A stretch of DNA of 47,804 bases from CALCMJ01 sp964475415 (GCA_964475415.1 CAYYWZ010000026.1:1-47804); one strand, 5' to 3'. Shown: positions 25,871 to 35,632, numbered from the stretch's first letter. Notes: generated by a model from the sequence alone, not told the origin. A program made the numbers and translations.

Positions 25871-27337
25871 TTGGATATTAAAAAGATAACAACGCTCGGA
25901 GCACTTAAGAAAAGTAAGTATAAGTCGCAGTCCATTAAAGAAGAAATGAGAAATAATCTTGTGCAGATTCTACAAGATGGGGAGAAGTCATTAAAGGGAA
26001 TCATAGGTTTCGATGATACTGTCGTTCCGGATATAGAAAGAGCTATCCTATCAAGACATAACATCTTATTATTAGGTCTCAGAGGTCAAGCCAAAACCAG
26101 GATAGCCAGACAGCTAGTTAACTTACTAGACGAATATATGCCTATCATAAGTGGATCAGAAATAAATGATGATCCGCTGAATCCTATATCAGCATTTGGC
26201 AAAACTATATTAAAAGAAAATGGTGATGATACAAAAATAGAATGGGTACACCGTGCAGATAGATATGTCGAAAAATTGGCTACACCTGATGTAAGTATAG
26301 GAGATCTAATAGGCGATGTGGATCCTATAAAAGCTGCGACACTTAAGCTGCCTTATTCAGATGAACGAGTGATACATTTCGGACTGATACCGAGAGCGCA
26401 CAGATGTCTTTTTGTAATTAATGAGCTCCCTGATTTACAAGCTAGAATACAGGTAGCACTGTTCAACATACTGCAAGAGGAAGATTTACAAATAAGAGGT
26501 TTTAAACTGCGTTTCCCCTTAGACATACAATTTCTGTTTACAGCTAATCCAGAGGATTATACTAACAGAGGAAGTATTGTCACACCGCTTAAGGATAGAA
26601 TAGAGTCTCAGATTCTTACACACTACCCTAGAAATATCGAAGATGCCAAACATATTACGCAACAAGAAGCAAAAGTACATGGTGATCAAGAAAAGAAAAT
26701 AAACGTACCATCACTCATAGCAGATGTGCTTGAAACGATGGTTTTCAAGGCTAGAGAATCTGAATATGTAGATGTCAATTCTGGTGTATCAGCTAGACTT
26801 AGTATATCAGCAATGGAAAATCTAGCAAGTACTGCTGAGAGAAGAATGCTGAAAAATGGAGAGAAGAATACTACAGTAAGGCTAAGCGACTTCTGGGGAG
26901 CTATACCTTCTATTACAGGAAAGATAGAATTGGTTTATGAGGGAGAGCAAGAAGGTCCATATGCTGTTGCCCTTCATCTACTAGAAAAGTCTATCAAACA
27001 ATGTTTCAACACCTATTTTTCTGACCCTAATGATAAGAAGCATAGAGAGAAAGATGAGTATGGTGTTATTAAAGCTTGGTTCCAAGGAGGAAATGAAATC
27101 AACCTCTACAATGATGATTCTGACAAGAAACACAAAAAAGCGTTAGATAGTATAAGTGGTATGGATAAAATCTTAGACGATAGAAATATAGCCAAAGAAG
27201 ATAAATATGCTATGAAGGAATTGTTGCTTCATGGACTTGCAGCTTATGAGATTCTAGGTAAAGATTTTCTCAATAACACGCTATACTTCAACGACCCTCT
27301 AGCAGGTATGTTATCCGATCTTAACTTAGATGGGTAG
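25871..27337 (+). CDS. MoxR/ChlI-like AAA+ ATPase
   Basis: This 488-residue AAA+ ATPase resembles the ChlI/BchI and MoxR clade. The Walker A is GLRGQAKT (69-76), with Ala in place of the usual Gly before the Lys. A Walker B-like FVINELPDL follows, with Asn where Asp is usual, then a sensor region FTANPEDYTNRGSIVTPLKDRIESQI. The rest forms a C-terminal lid and a long extra domain (about 340-488). The start is TTG at 25871; the first in-frame ATG (25946) would remove conserved-looking residues. It lies 28 bases after the VWA gene and 3 before cutC, so one operon. The departures in Walker A and B are typical of some chelatase-like ATPases, and activity is still plausible. Confidence 0.85.
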   Translation: MDIKKITTLGALKKSKYKSQSIKEEMRNNLVQILQDGEKSLKGIIGFDDTVVPDIERAILSRHNILLLGLRGQAKTRIARQLVNLLDEYMPIISGSEINDDPLNPISAFGKTILKENGDDTKIEWVHRADRYVEKLATPDVSIGDLIGDVDPIKAATLKLPYSDERVIHFGLIPRAHRCLFVINELPDLQARIQVALFNILQEEDLQIRGFKLRFPLDIQFLFTANPEDYTNRGSIVTPLKDRIESQILTHYPRNIEDAKHITQQEAKVHGDQEKKINVPSLIADVLETMVFKARESEYVDVNSGVSARLSISAMENLASTAERRMLKNGEKNTTVRLSDFWGAIPSITGKIELVYEGEQEGPYAVALHLLEKSIKQCFNTYFSDPNDKKHREKDEYGVIKAWFQGGNEINLYNDDSDKKHKKALDSISGMDKILDDRNIAKEDKYAMKELLLHGLAAYEILGKDFLNNTLYFNDPLAGMLSDLNLDG

Positions 27338-27340
27338 GCG

Positions 27341-27961
27341 ATGACGATAGAAGCTTGTGTAGAGACCTTAGATGAAGCTATCATAGCAGAACACAATGGG
27401 GCAAACATTTTAGAGCTTTGCTCAAGGCTAGATCTCGACGGACTTACTCCTGATAGACTTCTGATAGAACAAGTATTAGAAAATGTAAAGATTCCTGTCA
27501 AAGTTATGATCAGGAGTAGACCGGGAAATTTCGTTTATAATAATACAGAAATCCGAGAGCTAGAAAATATCATATCTACTTTAGAAAATCTACCTATCGA
27601 CGGTTATGTTGTAGGCGCTCTAGATCAAGATAATAATATAGATGTTTCTTCTTTAAATAAAATTATTCGAAATACCGATAAGACCATTACCTTTCATAAG
27701 GCTATAGACTTATGCCCTGAAATCTTTAAAGCTATGAGAACCCTGATGACAGAGTGTGAGAAAGTAAAATATATACTATCCTCTGGTTCTCAGTCTACTG
27801 CTATAAAAGGTTCTGCAACCTTGCAAAAAATGGTAGAAGAATCTGGATCAAAAATAACTATCATACCCGCTGGAAAAATAACTTATGCAAACCTAAGTGA
27901 AGTACACGATAAAATTTCAGCAACACACTATCATGGCAGAAAGATTGTGCCTTTGCTTTAG
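27341..27961 (+). CDS. cutC: CutC-family TIM-barrel protein
   Basis: CutC proteins are TIM barrels first linked to copper tolerance in E. coli; their biochemical role is disputed. The 206-residue sequence has EACVETLDEAIIAEHNGANILELCSRLDLDGLTPD at the start, VMIRSRPGNFVYNN, and DGYVVGALDQDNNID. Further on are TFHKAIDL and ILSSGSQSTAIKG; these are clear family signatures. It is some 30 residues shorter than most members, mainly at the C-terminus and in loops. It starts 3 bases after the AAA ATPase stop. Whether it has a functional link to the VWA-AAA pair is unknown. Confidence 0.9.
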   Translation: MTIEACVETLDEAIIAEHNGANILELCSRLDLDGLTPDRLLIEQVLENVKIPVKVMIRSRPGNFVYNNTEIRELENIISTLENLPIDGYVVGALDQDNNIDVSSLNKIIRNTDKTITFHKAIDLCPEIFKAMRTLMTECEKVKYILSSGSQSTAIKGSATLQKMVEESGSKITIIPAGKITYANLSEVHDKISATHYHGRKIVPLL

Positions 27962-28032
27962 CATTGTAGGCCTTGAGTCTCTAAAGTGTATGGTGAGAAA
28001 TTTATAAATTTATTCTCTTTAATTATTTACTA

Positions 28033-28056
28033 GTTTGTTTGTTTGTTTATTTATTT
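28033..28056. repeat. short tetranucleotide repeat at a gene end
   Basis: Four GTTT units (28033-28048) are followed by two ATTT units (28049-28056). The run spans the stop codon (28047-28049) of the minus-strand FAD monooxygenase. Slippage by one unit would alter the C-terminal residues. Confidence 0.8.
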
Positions 28057-29129
28057 ATACCTAAAACGAATTTCCGAACACTAGGCATTACAATAGGAAA
28101 AATAAATCTCAAATTCCACATCTGATTCCTCATCAATTTAGAAATACTCGATGTCCCAGCCATTGCCTTGGTAATACTATTTATCCTATTTACAGTTTTA
28201 TTCAGGTATGGAGTTCTTAGTTTATTATAATCTGACAATCGATTCTCTGACATCAATCTACTACTGATATATGCATCTTCTATACCTAAGTTCATACCTC
28301 TTGCTCCTAAGGGAGAATGCAAATGAGAAGCATCTCCTATTAAAACTATATTATCAATGGTGAGTTTTTCAGCTACCTTATGGTTAATTCTAAATGTTGA
28401 CTCCCAGTGCACCTTTCCTATTACTGATGAGGCTGGAACATAGTTGAGTAGAGATTTAATATTTCCAGCAATTCTCCAGATGTTATCCTGCAGTCTTATC
28501 ATAATCATACCTCCTTCTGGAAACAAACGAATATGTCCCTCATCAGTTTCTAAATTCATTTCTAACTCTATATCGTACAATTCCCATTCTTCGTCATAGT
28601 TGTAACCTTTGTATTGTATACCCGTCTGTTCTCTCACCTTACTCCGACTTCCATCTGCACCAACTATATAATCAAATCTAGTATCCAAAAGCCCCTCCTC
28701 TTTAGTTACAATTGAATAATGTGAATCTAGCATACTGAATTCCGAAAATTCAGAATCGTATTCTACTTCGATACCTCTTGATCGAACCTCAGCTAACAAT
28801 ATTTCTTCAGATTCTTTCTGCGGTTGTATAAGCATGAAAGGAAATTCCGATTTCATTTTACTAAAATCGTTTCTATATACGTGTTTGTTTCCTTGCCATA
28901 GATTGATAGCAGACATTTTTCTACCATTGTCTAGAAACATTTTTGTAATTCCATATGGCTTCATAATTTCTAAAGTTCTTGGATTTATTCCTAGTGCCTT
29001 AGAGTACTTACTTATAGTGGCTTTCTTTTCAAAAATCCTGGGTCTATATCCCAATTCATGCAGAAATATCGCCATTGACAAACCTGATGGACCAGCACCA
29101 ATAATTGCTATTTCTTTATTCAAAGACAT
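28047..29129 (-). CDS. FAD-dependent aromatic-hydroxylase-family monooxygenase
   Basis: The 360-residue flavoprotein belongs to the PHBH / UbiH-like group A monooxygenases. FAD binding is shown by GAGPSGLSMAIFLHELGYRPRIFEK (GxGxxG, with the Glu for ribose). The DG motif is in YIVGADGSRSKVRE and the GD motif in VLIGDASHLHSPLGARGMNLGIED. Such enzymes hydroxylate aromatic or polyketide-like compounds using NAD(P)H and oxygen. The substrate cannot be inferred. It lies 32 bases downstream of the patatin gene and probably shares its transcript. Confidence 0.9.
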   Translation of the reverse strand: MSLNKEIAIIGAGPSGLSMAIFLHELGYRPRIFEKKATISKYSKALGINPRTLEIMKPYGITKMFLDNGRKMSAINLWQGNKHVYRNDFSKMKSEFPFMLIQPQKESEEILLAEVRSRGIEVEYDSEFSEFSMLDSHYSIVTKEEGLLDTRFDYIVGADGSRSKVREQTGIQYKGYNYDEEWELYDIELEMNLETDEGHIRLFPEGGMIMIRLQDNIWRIAGNIKSLLNYVPASSVIGKVHWESTFRINHKVAEKLTIDNIVLIGDASHLHSPLGARGMNLGIEDAYISSRLMSENRLSDYNKLRTPYLNKTVNRINSITKAMAGTSSISKLMRNQMWNLRFIFPIVMPSVRKFVLGINK

Positions 29130-29161
29130 AATTCTTTTTCATCTTATGTAGGGCTTTTTTA

Positions 29162-31417
29162 TTATATTATGTACCTGTACCCTACTCCTAGATTTAATAC
29201 ACCAGATTTATTCCTATTAGAAGCCCCCAGCTCTAGATATATAGGTCCTATAGGTGTTTTTACACCTAGCTTAATTCCAGCACCAATCACACTTATCTCT
29301 TTTTCTAATACATCGAATGCTAAGGAACCAAAATTCTGACCATAAAGATAATGTATGCTTGTTGTTAGATAAATATTATTAAACAACTTATGTCTTAACC
29401 CTTGTTTCACTTGAACAAAATTTCCTATAAGTAATTCACCATCATCTAGCCCCAAGAATCCTAATGTATTTCTTTTCTCATCGAATGCCCCACCAACTTG
29501 TATAAAATTGAAAAATACGTCAGCGGTAGCAAATCTTGCACCTAATGAAGATTCTAAAACAATTTTAGAAGAGAGTGAAAAATACGTTTTGGAGTTTACA
29601 CTTAAGGTAAGACTATTATTATTAAATGGAATTTCTAAAAATATATCCTCATCTATCCTATCCCTTTTATCTAATGTTTGCTTGAAGGTATAATAAAGAT
29701 CACTAGATACATCATATCCGCTATTAGGGAATTGTCGCTGATCGATCGTATTTAGATTAGCTGACAGACCTACTTTATGCCTCCTAGAAGTTAGCTTATC
29801 AAAGTCTACACTTTTAAAAACTTGAGGAAGCAGTGTATTGGTTTCAAAATTATAATTTACTCCTACAAGAAAACTAGATCCGATTTCTTTATAAAAATAA
29901 ATTTCAGAACTCACTCTAGAATATTTATATATTCGATCGATAAATTGATCTGTAAAAAAAGGAATATCCATTCTTTCAGCCTTTAATAAAACCTGCATAA
30001 TATAATCAGGTTTTTTCCTAAGCCTATATTGATAATCTAACATAACACCAGGGCGCTCAGACAATCTCAGATCTACTCTAAGTGATGTAGGAGCTAGTAG
30101 TACATTTCTAAGTTCTGCAGATGCTATAATTCCCGCATTATAGTTCTTAAATCTATTAAGACTTAAGCCTACGGTAAACCGATCAACATCTTTAGAGTTT
30201 AAATATAGATCTACAGTACCCTCATTATCAGATGGTCTAAGCGTATATGAAATACCTTTAAAATGTTTTGTCCCGTACACAGCGCTTAAACATTTTTCGA
30301 TAATGGGTATTGAAATAATAGAATCTCTTTCAACTTCTATAGAGTTGAGAATCATTTCCTTCAGATAAATATCTTTTTCATTACTGACTATTTCATTTAC
30401 ATACAAAGACTTAGGATGCTCAAGTATAGATCGACGTTCTTCTTCTGGAAAAAGAGAAAGTGTATCAACTAATTTTCTTAATTCATCTTCATAAAACTTA
30501 GCAGATAAGTAACCCTGATAAATAAATTCTTCATACCTATCAAAATCAAATAAACCATAATCTTTGACATCGGGTTCAAGTAATATATCTACTAGCTTAA
30601 ATTGTTTTTCCGAATCTAATATACTAGGCATAAAAGTAGATAACCTAAGCACATCTAATAAGGAAACTATATTTTCTTTTTCTGCTCTATATGATCCTAC
30701 ATATACACCAATTATAATGTCAGCACCCATCTGTATATTTTCTTCTACAGGGAAATTTCTTACTAATCCTCCATCGACTAATAAGCCCCCCTCATGCTCT
30801 ACAGGTGCAAAAACTGAAGGAATGGACATGCTCGCTCGTATCGCATTACCAAGGTTACCTTCTCCTAGTGTAAAAATTGTTCCATTAATAAGATCGACTG
30901 TAACACATCTAAACGGAATAGGTAGACTATCAAAATTATTAATATTATATGCCGGAGCAAATAGCATACTTAGATTCAGATCCAACTTCTGGGACCTTAT
31001 AAGACTAGCTGGCAAACTGAGTTTATTATTTTTCCATTTTAGTGTAAAAGGAATTTTCTGATGATTTAATTTTTCGATTGGAGAAACCTCTTTCATAGGA
31101 ATGACATTACCTATAATCTGACTCCAATCCTGTTTAGATGTAATTTCCTTTAGCTGTTTTGTATTATATCCCATAGCATATAATCCTCCTATTACAGCCC
31201 CCATGCTAGTACCTGTAATATAATCTGGCCTTATACCCATTTCTTCTAGATACTGAATAACACCTATATGAGCTAAGCCATGTGCTGAGCCTCCTGAAAG
31301 CACTAAACCAATACGAGGTCTAACCAAGGTATCATGCGTTGTAGCATAGGCGTCGCCAGCATAACTTTGCAGAAATGTAGTGAGGAAAATACTAATAATG
31401 GAAATATAGATACGCAT
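29162..31417 (-). CDS. patatin-like phospholipase with outer-membrane beta-barrel
   Basis: This 751-residue protein has a signal peptide (about 1-20) and an N-terminal patatin domain (about 33-310). The patatin oxyanion loop is SGGSAHG, the nucleophile Ser71 is in GTSMG, and the catalytic Asp215 is in VDGGLVRN. A linker with POTRA-like features follows (about 330-400), then a C-terminal BamA/Omp85-type barrel (about 400-751, ending GVGYRYII). This architecture resembles PlpD-type phospholipases (type Vd secretion), where the barrel is thought to export the enzyme. It may instead act on outer-membrane lipids in place. The catalytic dyad is intact. Confidence 0.92.
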   Translation of the reverse strand: MRIYISIISIFLTTFLQSYAGDAYATTHDTLVRPRIGLVLSGGSAHGLAHIGVIQYLEEMGIRPDYITGTSMGAVIGGLYAMGYNTKQLKEITSKQDWSQIIGNVIPMKEVSPIEKLNHQKIPFTLKWKNNKLSLPASLIRSQKLDLNLSMLFAPAYNINNFDSLPIPFRCVTVDLINGTIFTLGEGNLGNAIRASMSIPSVFAPVEHEGGLLVDGGLVRNFPVEENIQMGADIIIGVYVGSYRAEKENIVSLLDVLRLSTFMPSILDSEKQFKLVDILLEPDVKDYGLFDFDRYEEFIYQGYLSAKFYEDELRKLVDTLSLFPEEERRSILEHPKSLYVNEIVSNEKDIYLKEMILNSIEVERDSIISIPIIEKCLSAVYGTKHFKGISYTLRPSDNEGTVDLYLNSKDVDRFTVGLSLNRFKNYNAGIIASAELRNVLLAPTSLRVDLRLSERPGVMLDYQYRLRKKPDYIMQVLLKAERMDIPFFTDQFIDRIYKYSRVSSEIYFYKEIGSSFLVGVNYNFETNTLLPQVFKSVDFDKLTSRRHKVGLSANLNTIDQRQFPNSGYDVSSDLYYTFKQTLDKRDRIDEDIFLEIPFNNNSLTLSVNSKTYFSLSSKIVLESSLGARFATADVFFNFIQVGGAFDEKRNTLGFLGLDDGELLIGNFVQVKQGLRHKLFNNIYLTTSIHYLYGQNFGSLAFDVLEKEISVIGAGIKLGVKTPIGPIYLELGASNRNKSGVLNLGVGYRYII

Positions 31418-31601
31418 AACAATATTCTTCTCAACTAATGTACAACATATAGGATAAATATTTTTTACCCCAGCCGAACTTATAGACGAAGCTGATAATA
31501 TAAAAGACTAGTATAATTTTATAGCTTAAAAAATGTATCTAACTTAATTTTCTGCCGTCTAATTCTTATATTGTAAATAACAGTACCATAATTTATACAG
31601 A

Positions 31602-32282
31602 ATGAAAAATTTAATCTTTATAATTTTAATATCTATATCGGCAAGTTCTTGTTCTCAGTTAGGGGCACTTTTGCAAGAACCCTCTGCATTAGAGACTGTT
31701 TCTGCTCTTAAGGAAGTGCTGAATAGTAGTTCTTTCAAAGCGATCCAGAAACTGAAGCAAGTAAGTGATAATGGAACCATGTCTCTTCTGCCAGAAGAAA
31801 TCCAACCTGTACTAAGAACGCTAGGTACTTTAGGACTAGGAAACGAAGTAACTGAAGTTACCAAATCTATAGAAAGAGCGTCAGGTATTGTAGCTGCAGA
31901 AAGTGGCTTAATAATGAAAGATGCCATAAGTGAACTGAAGTTTGGAGATGCAGTAGCTGTTGTCGTCGGAGGCCAAGACGCAGCAACACAGGTTCTTAGA
32001 GAAGCAATGTATGGTAGTGTCAAAAAAAGATATAGCACACAACTAGATGCAGAACTTAACAAAACAGATGCCAACAAATATTGGCCTATGGCTGCAGCAG
32101 CTTATAACATGTTTAGTAAAAACGATGTAGATAGTTCCCTATCTGATTTCGTAGCCGAAAGATCTGTAGATGCTTTATTCTTAACAATGGGCAAACAAGA
32201 AACAGAAATAAGAAGAGATCCTAGCAGCTTAGGCAAAGCCGTAGTAACAAAGGTTTTTGATTACTACGCTAATAAGAAGTAA
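31602..32282 (+). CDS. DUF4197 family lipoprotein
   Basis: The 226-residue product has a lipoprotein signal (SASSC, Cys17), then an all-helical DUF4197 region. Recognisable segments are the LPEEIQPVLRTLGTLGLG region, DAISELKFGDAVAVVVGGQDAATQVLRE, and the end KAVVTKVFDYYANKK. DUF4197 proteins are common in Gram-negative bacteria, and their function is unknown. A terminator follows its stop, so it is a single-gene unit. Confidence 0.88.
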   Translation: MKNLIFIILISISASSCSQLGALLQEPSALETVSALKEVLNSSSFKAIQKLKQVSDNGTMSLLPEEIQPVLRTLGTLGLGNEVTEVTKSIERASGIVAAESGLIMKDAISELKFGDAVAVVVGGQDAATQVLREAMYGSVKKRYSTQLDAELNKTDANKYWPMAAAAYNMFSKNDVDSSLSDFVAERSVDALFLTMGKQETEIRRDPSSLGKAVVTKVFDYYANKK

Positions 32283-32308
32283 AACAATCGAACATACAAA
32301 TAATGAAT

Positions 32309-32340
32309 TGGATCATCTAACTGGGTGATCCACTTTTTTT
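32309..32340 (+). terminator. rho-independent terminator
   Basis: TGGATCATC (32309-32317) pairs with GGTGATCCA (32324-32332), with one wobble pair, followed by C and seven T residues. It ends the DUF4197 gene about 27 bases after its stop. Confidence 0.8.
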
Positions 32341-32434
32341 AGGACTCTATAAGTGGATAGTTACTGTGACAAATTCAATATTTCTTAGATCTTCTAAACA
32401 TATTGCCTTACATTAGTATTAGAATAATTACCTA

Positions 32435-33706
32435 TTGGAATCGTACGCTAAAGTTCTAAGTCTTGCTATACCTTTTTTTATTATGCTCATCATAATTGAA
32501 GAACTAGCTGGTAGACGTATGGGTGTATATGTCAATAGAGGTATGGATACTATATCTAGTCTATCCTCAGGCATGACTAACACTTTAAAAGAAATCCTAG
32601 GCCTTTCTGTAGTTTTATTTAGCTACCAATATATGACTGATTTTCTCGCTCTTTTCCATTTTGAGAACACCATCTTACTTTATGTAATCGCCTTTATAGG
32701 AATTGACTTCGCAGGTTATTGGTCTCATAGATTTAATCATGAAATAAATCTTTTTTGGAATAGGCATATTGTGCATCATAGCAGTGAAGAGTTCAACTTA
32801 TCCTGTGCACTTAGGCAGAGTATATCCGATACATTCGGGATATATTTTTTTCTGTACTTCCCTCTGGCTATTATCGGAATACCATTTGAAGTTATTGCGA
32901 TCGTAGCGCCCTTACATTTATTTGCGCAGTTCTGGTATCATACAAGATTAATTGATAAGATGGGATTTTTAGAATACTTCATGGTCACACCATCTCACCA
33001 TAGAGTTCACCACGCCATAAACAAGCAATATATCGACAAAAATTATGGACAGATATTTATACTGTGGGATAAGTGGTTCGGTACTTTTCAAAAGGAACTA
33101 CCGCAAGAAAAAGCTGTGTACGGCATAAAGAAACCAGCATCGACATGGAATCCTGTTCTAATCAATTATCAACATTTATGGCAATTAATTAAAGATGGAT
33201 ATCATACCGCATCTTGGAAAGACAAACTGACCATCTGGTTCAAAAAGACTGGATATCGCCCTACTGATGTACGGGAGCAATATCCTATATCCTTTGTAGA
33301 AGATGCGAAGCAACAGATAAAATACGATACGCCATCATCCAATTTGTTTTTGTATTGGTCATGGTTTCAGCTCGCTATTCATAATTTATTTCTAGTTCAT
33401 TTATTACAAATTGTAGGTGAGGCAACAAATACACAAATAGTAATCTATGGCATATTTTTGTTTTTCTCTATATTCTCATACACAAGCTTAATGGATAGAA
33501 GTCCCATAGCCATTGCAGCAGAAATTCTTAAGCTTGCAATTGGACTTTACATTGTAGTTATGCATAATTGGTTTGGCTTAGAAAATCTAATTCCCGCAGC
33601 AACAGTTATGATAGCTATATACCTTGCAAGCTCTATTTCTCTAAGTTTATATTTCCTTAAAAAAGAACCTCTAGAAAAATTTAATTCTTCTATTAAGCTT
33701 ACTTAG
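32435..33706 (+). CDS. sterol desaturase / fatty acid hydroxylase superfamily membrane protein
   Basis: This 423-residue integral membrane protein has the eight-histidine di-iron site of the superfamily. HRFNH is at 98-102, HIVHH at 111-115 and HHRVHH at 188-193, with a further His before the last box (HLFAQFWYH). Hydrophobic helices flank these boxes, and a C-terminal block of three or so helices (about 310-415) extends it beyond the usual 270-300 residues. In the superfamily, such enzymes oxidise lipids, sterols or ether lipids. The start is TTG at 32435; the next ATG would remove the first membrane residues. It converges on the DUF4139 gene. Confidence 0.88.
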   Translation: MESYAKVLSLAIPFFIMLIIIEELAGRRMGVYVNRGMDTISSLSSGMTNTLKEILGLSVVLFSYQYMTDFLALFHFENTILLYVIAFIGIDFAGYWSHRFNHEINLFWNRHIVHHSSEEFNLSCALRQSISDTFGIYFFLYFPLAIIGIPFEVIAIVAPLHLFAQFWYHTRLIDKMGFLEYFMVTPSHHRVHHAINKQYIDKNYGQIFILWDKWFGTFQKELPQEKAVYGIKKPASTWNPVLINYQHLWQLIKDGYHTASWKDKLTIWFKKTGYRPTDVREQYPISFVEDAKQQIKYDTPSSNLFLYWSWFQLAIHNLFLVHLLQIVGEATNTQIVIYGIFLFFSIFSYTSLMDRSPIAIAAEILKLAIGLYIVVMHNWFGLENLIPAATVMIAIYLASSISLSLYFLKKEPLEKFNSSIKLT

Positions 33707-33722
33707 CTAAGTCGTATATTCT

Positions 33723-35570
33723 TTATATCATAACTAACTTTCTATCTTTCTCATATTTAACCTTATATATGATACGCTTCATCGCACTTTCTCCGCTATC
33801 CAGTTCTATCTCCCAATCCAGAAAACCCTGATTCTCCTTATAATTTGCTCCATCATGTTCTAGTAGTTCTACCTTTACAGACTTATCATTAGACACTGGA
33901 ATCTGGTCTAGGATTTCTACGGATATTTTATTCCGTTTATTATTTTTCAGATTTATGGACCACGCCACTTCTTCTATAATTTTATTTTTAAACATATTCT
34001 TCTTTGTATAATCTTTAATTTGTTCCCTTTGCACAACAACTTCAGGATCTGTACCTATAGATATTTCTAGCGTATCCTTAGTTGCTAGCGTATTGATATA
34101 AGACTTTCCTTTATAGGTCTTATTGTGAAAAATATTGAGTGGAGCACTCATCAGATCATAAATCTGCCAATCAGCAATGGAGGCAATAAGATAGGCCTTA
34201 TCAGAAAGCCTAGGGAAAACTTGATAATGAAAATCCGATACAATCTTTTTCCGCTCTATAAATACCTCATAAGATTTTCCTGTACTTGGAATGGTATATG
34301 AGTCTTCTAAGACATAGTTTATAGCTGTTCTAGATTCCGACTTTTTTGCCCCTATTATCGTCCTAGTTTTCTTTACTTTCTCTTTCACCCTTACACCATC
34401 TATATGATAAGATGATCTTTCATTTCTACTTCCTACAACAACGACCTCTTCAAGTAAGTGACCTTCTTCCAATTCTACAAACTGAGTATTAGCATCATAG
34501 ATGATTTCTTTAGTTGTAAACCCAGTATAACTAATTACTATTTTCTTCCCTAATGCATCAGGCAAATAAAAACGACCATCTATATCTGTAATGGTACCGT
34601 TTCTTGTACCTTTAATAATTACTGATGCACCTATTAATGGCATACCCGACTCATCTATTATTACTGTTGACATATTTTGCCCTGCAGGTAACTCGTAATA
34701 CACCATATCGGTGTGCTCATAGAAATGATAACTGTTTAGTTTAGGCGTCACTTTATTTTCATCTGGATTAGAGTTTGTAATTGTCAATTTGACATCAGTC
34801 CAATCCTCTCCAGTCTTTTGATATACATAAGCCTTTTGGTCTAAATTTATATTGTTATTATCATCTTGGATACGTAAATCATAATATGGCTTCCAACCAG
34901 CGTTTTTGATATAATAATTAAGATCTATCTTTTTCTCAGAACTTGCGTTTGTAGCTCTTACCAATAATAACACCTCCGTTCCTTGCTTAGTTTCTGTCTT
35001 TGGGTTGTCTTTAAGTTTTGCTTGAACTTGTTTCTTTTCAACATTTAACTGTCGTATTTTCCTTTTCCAATTAAAAATTTCTAATTCTATATTTTTGAGC
35101 CTAATACGATAAAGGTCTGCAGCTTCTTTGAGCATCTCTATATCAACTCCAGCTTCACTAGAAGAAAACTTATTGTTCATCTTTATAAGATTTTTCTCTT
35201 CCTGGAGTACGCTTATATATGTATCAAACAGTGCCAATGAATCTACTATCTCTTGCAGTCTGTTGTTAGCATCTAATGTTAATTGCGTGTTAGTATTTTC
35301 TACATCCTCGAAACTTTCAGTCTGGACAGAAAGAATCTCTATGCCTGGATCTGCTTGTACTTGCATAGATTTAGCATCTAGACCTGAGGGAAGATCTTTA
35401 ATAGAAACATAAGCGGTATTTTGCATACCAGCTAGATCTAAAGCTCTTGTAACGGAAGCTCCAGTTTCATATAAGGTAACTTCCTTTAAGATTGAGGTTT
35501 TTGAGACAGTATCAATTTGAGTAGGAAAGGTAAAACTCAGTAATAAGCAAAAAATGTTGGAAATCATCAT
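33723..35570 (-). CDS. DUF4139 (MuiA-like) protein with an inserted SusC-like carboxypeptidase-regulatory domain
   Basis: From ATG 35570 it has 615 residues, with a signal peptide and a DUF4140-like N-terminal beta domain (about 25-80). A coiled coil (about 95-190) and the DUF4139 core follow (TEVLLLVRATNASSEKKIDLNYYIKNAGWKPYYDLR and the C-terminal end). Between the two halves of DUF4139 is an insert of about 80 residues, MPLIGASVIIKGTRNGTITD then DIDGRFYLPDALGKK. It ends LEEVVVVGS, the classic N-terminus of SusC-type receptors. MuiA-like proteins were named for a mucoidy inhibitor, but their biochemistry is unknown. The insert may mediate contact with outer-membrane partners; that is inference. 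A longer frame to 35621 is less likely, as it lacks a signal at its start. Confidence 0.8.
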   Translation of the reverse strand: MMISNIFCLLLSFTFPTQIDTVSKTSILKEVTLYETGASVTRALDLAGMQNTAYVSIKDLPSGLDAKSMQVQADPGIEILSVQTESFEDVENTNTQLTLDANNRLQEIVDSLALFDTYISVLQEEKNLIKMNNKFSSSEAGVDIEMLKEAADLYRIRLKNIELEIFNWKRKIRQLNVEKKQVQAKLKDNPKTETKQGTEVLLLVRATNASSEKKIDLNYYIKNAGWKPYYDLRIQDDNNNINLDQKAYVYQKTGEDWTDVKLTITNSNPDENKVTPKLNSYHFYEHTDMVYYELPAGQNMSTVIIDESGMPLIGASVIIKGTRNGTITDIDGRFYLPDALGKKIVISYTGFTTKEIIYDANTQFVELEEGHLLEEVVVVGSRNERSSYHIDGVRVKEKVKKTRTIIGAKKSESRTAINYVLEDSYTIPSTGKSYEVFIERKKIVSDFHYQVFPRLSDKAYLIASIADWQIYDLMSAPLNIFHNKTYKGKSYINTLATKDTLEISIGTDPEVVVQREQIKDYTKKNMFKNKIIEEVAWSINLKNNKRNKISVEILDQIPVSNDKSVKVELLEHDGANYKENQGFLDWEIELDSGESAMKRIIYKVKYEKDRKLVMI

Positions 35571-35632
35571 AGCATAGATTTTAGTGATAAAATATTTACA
35601 TATACATGATGACAGAATCAAAGCAATTACAT

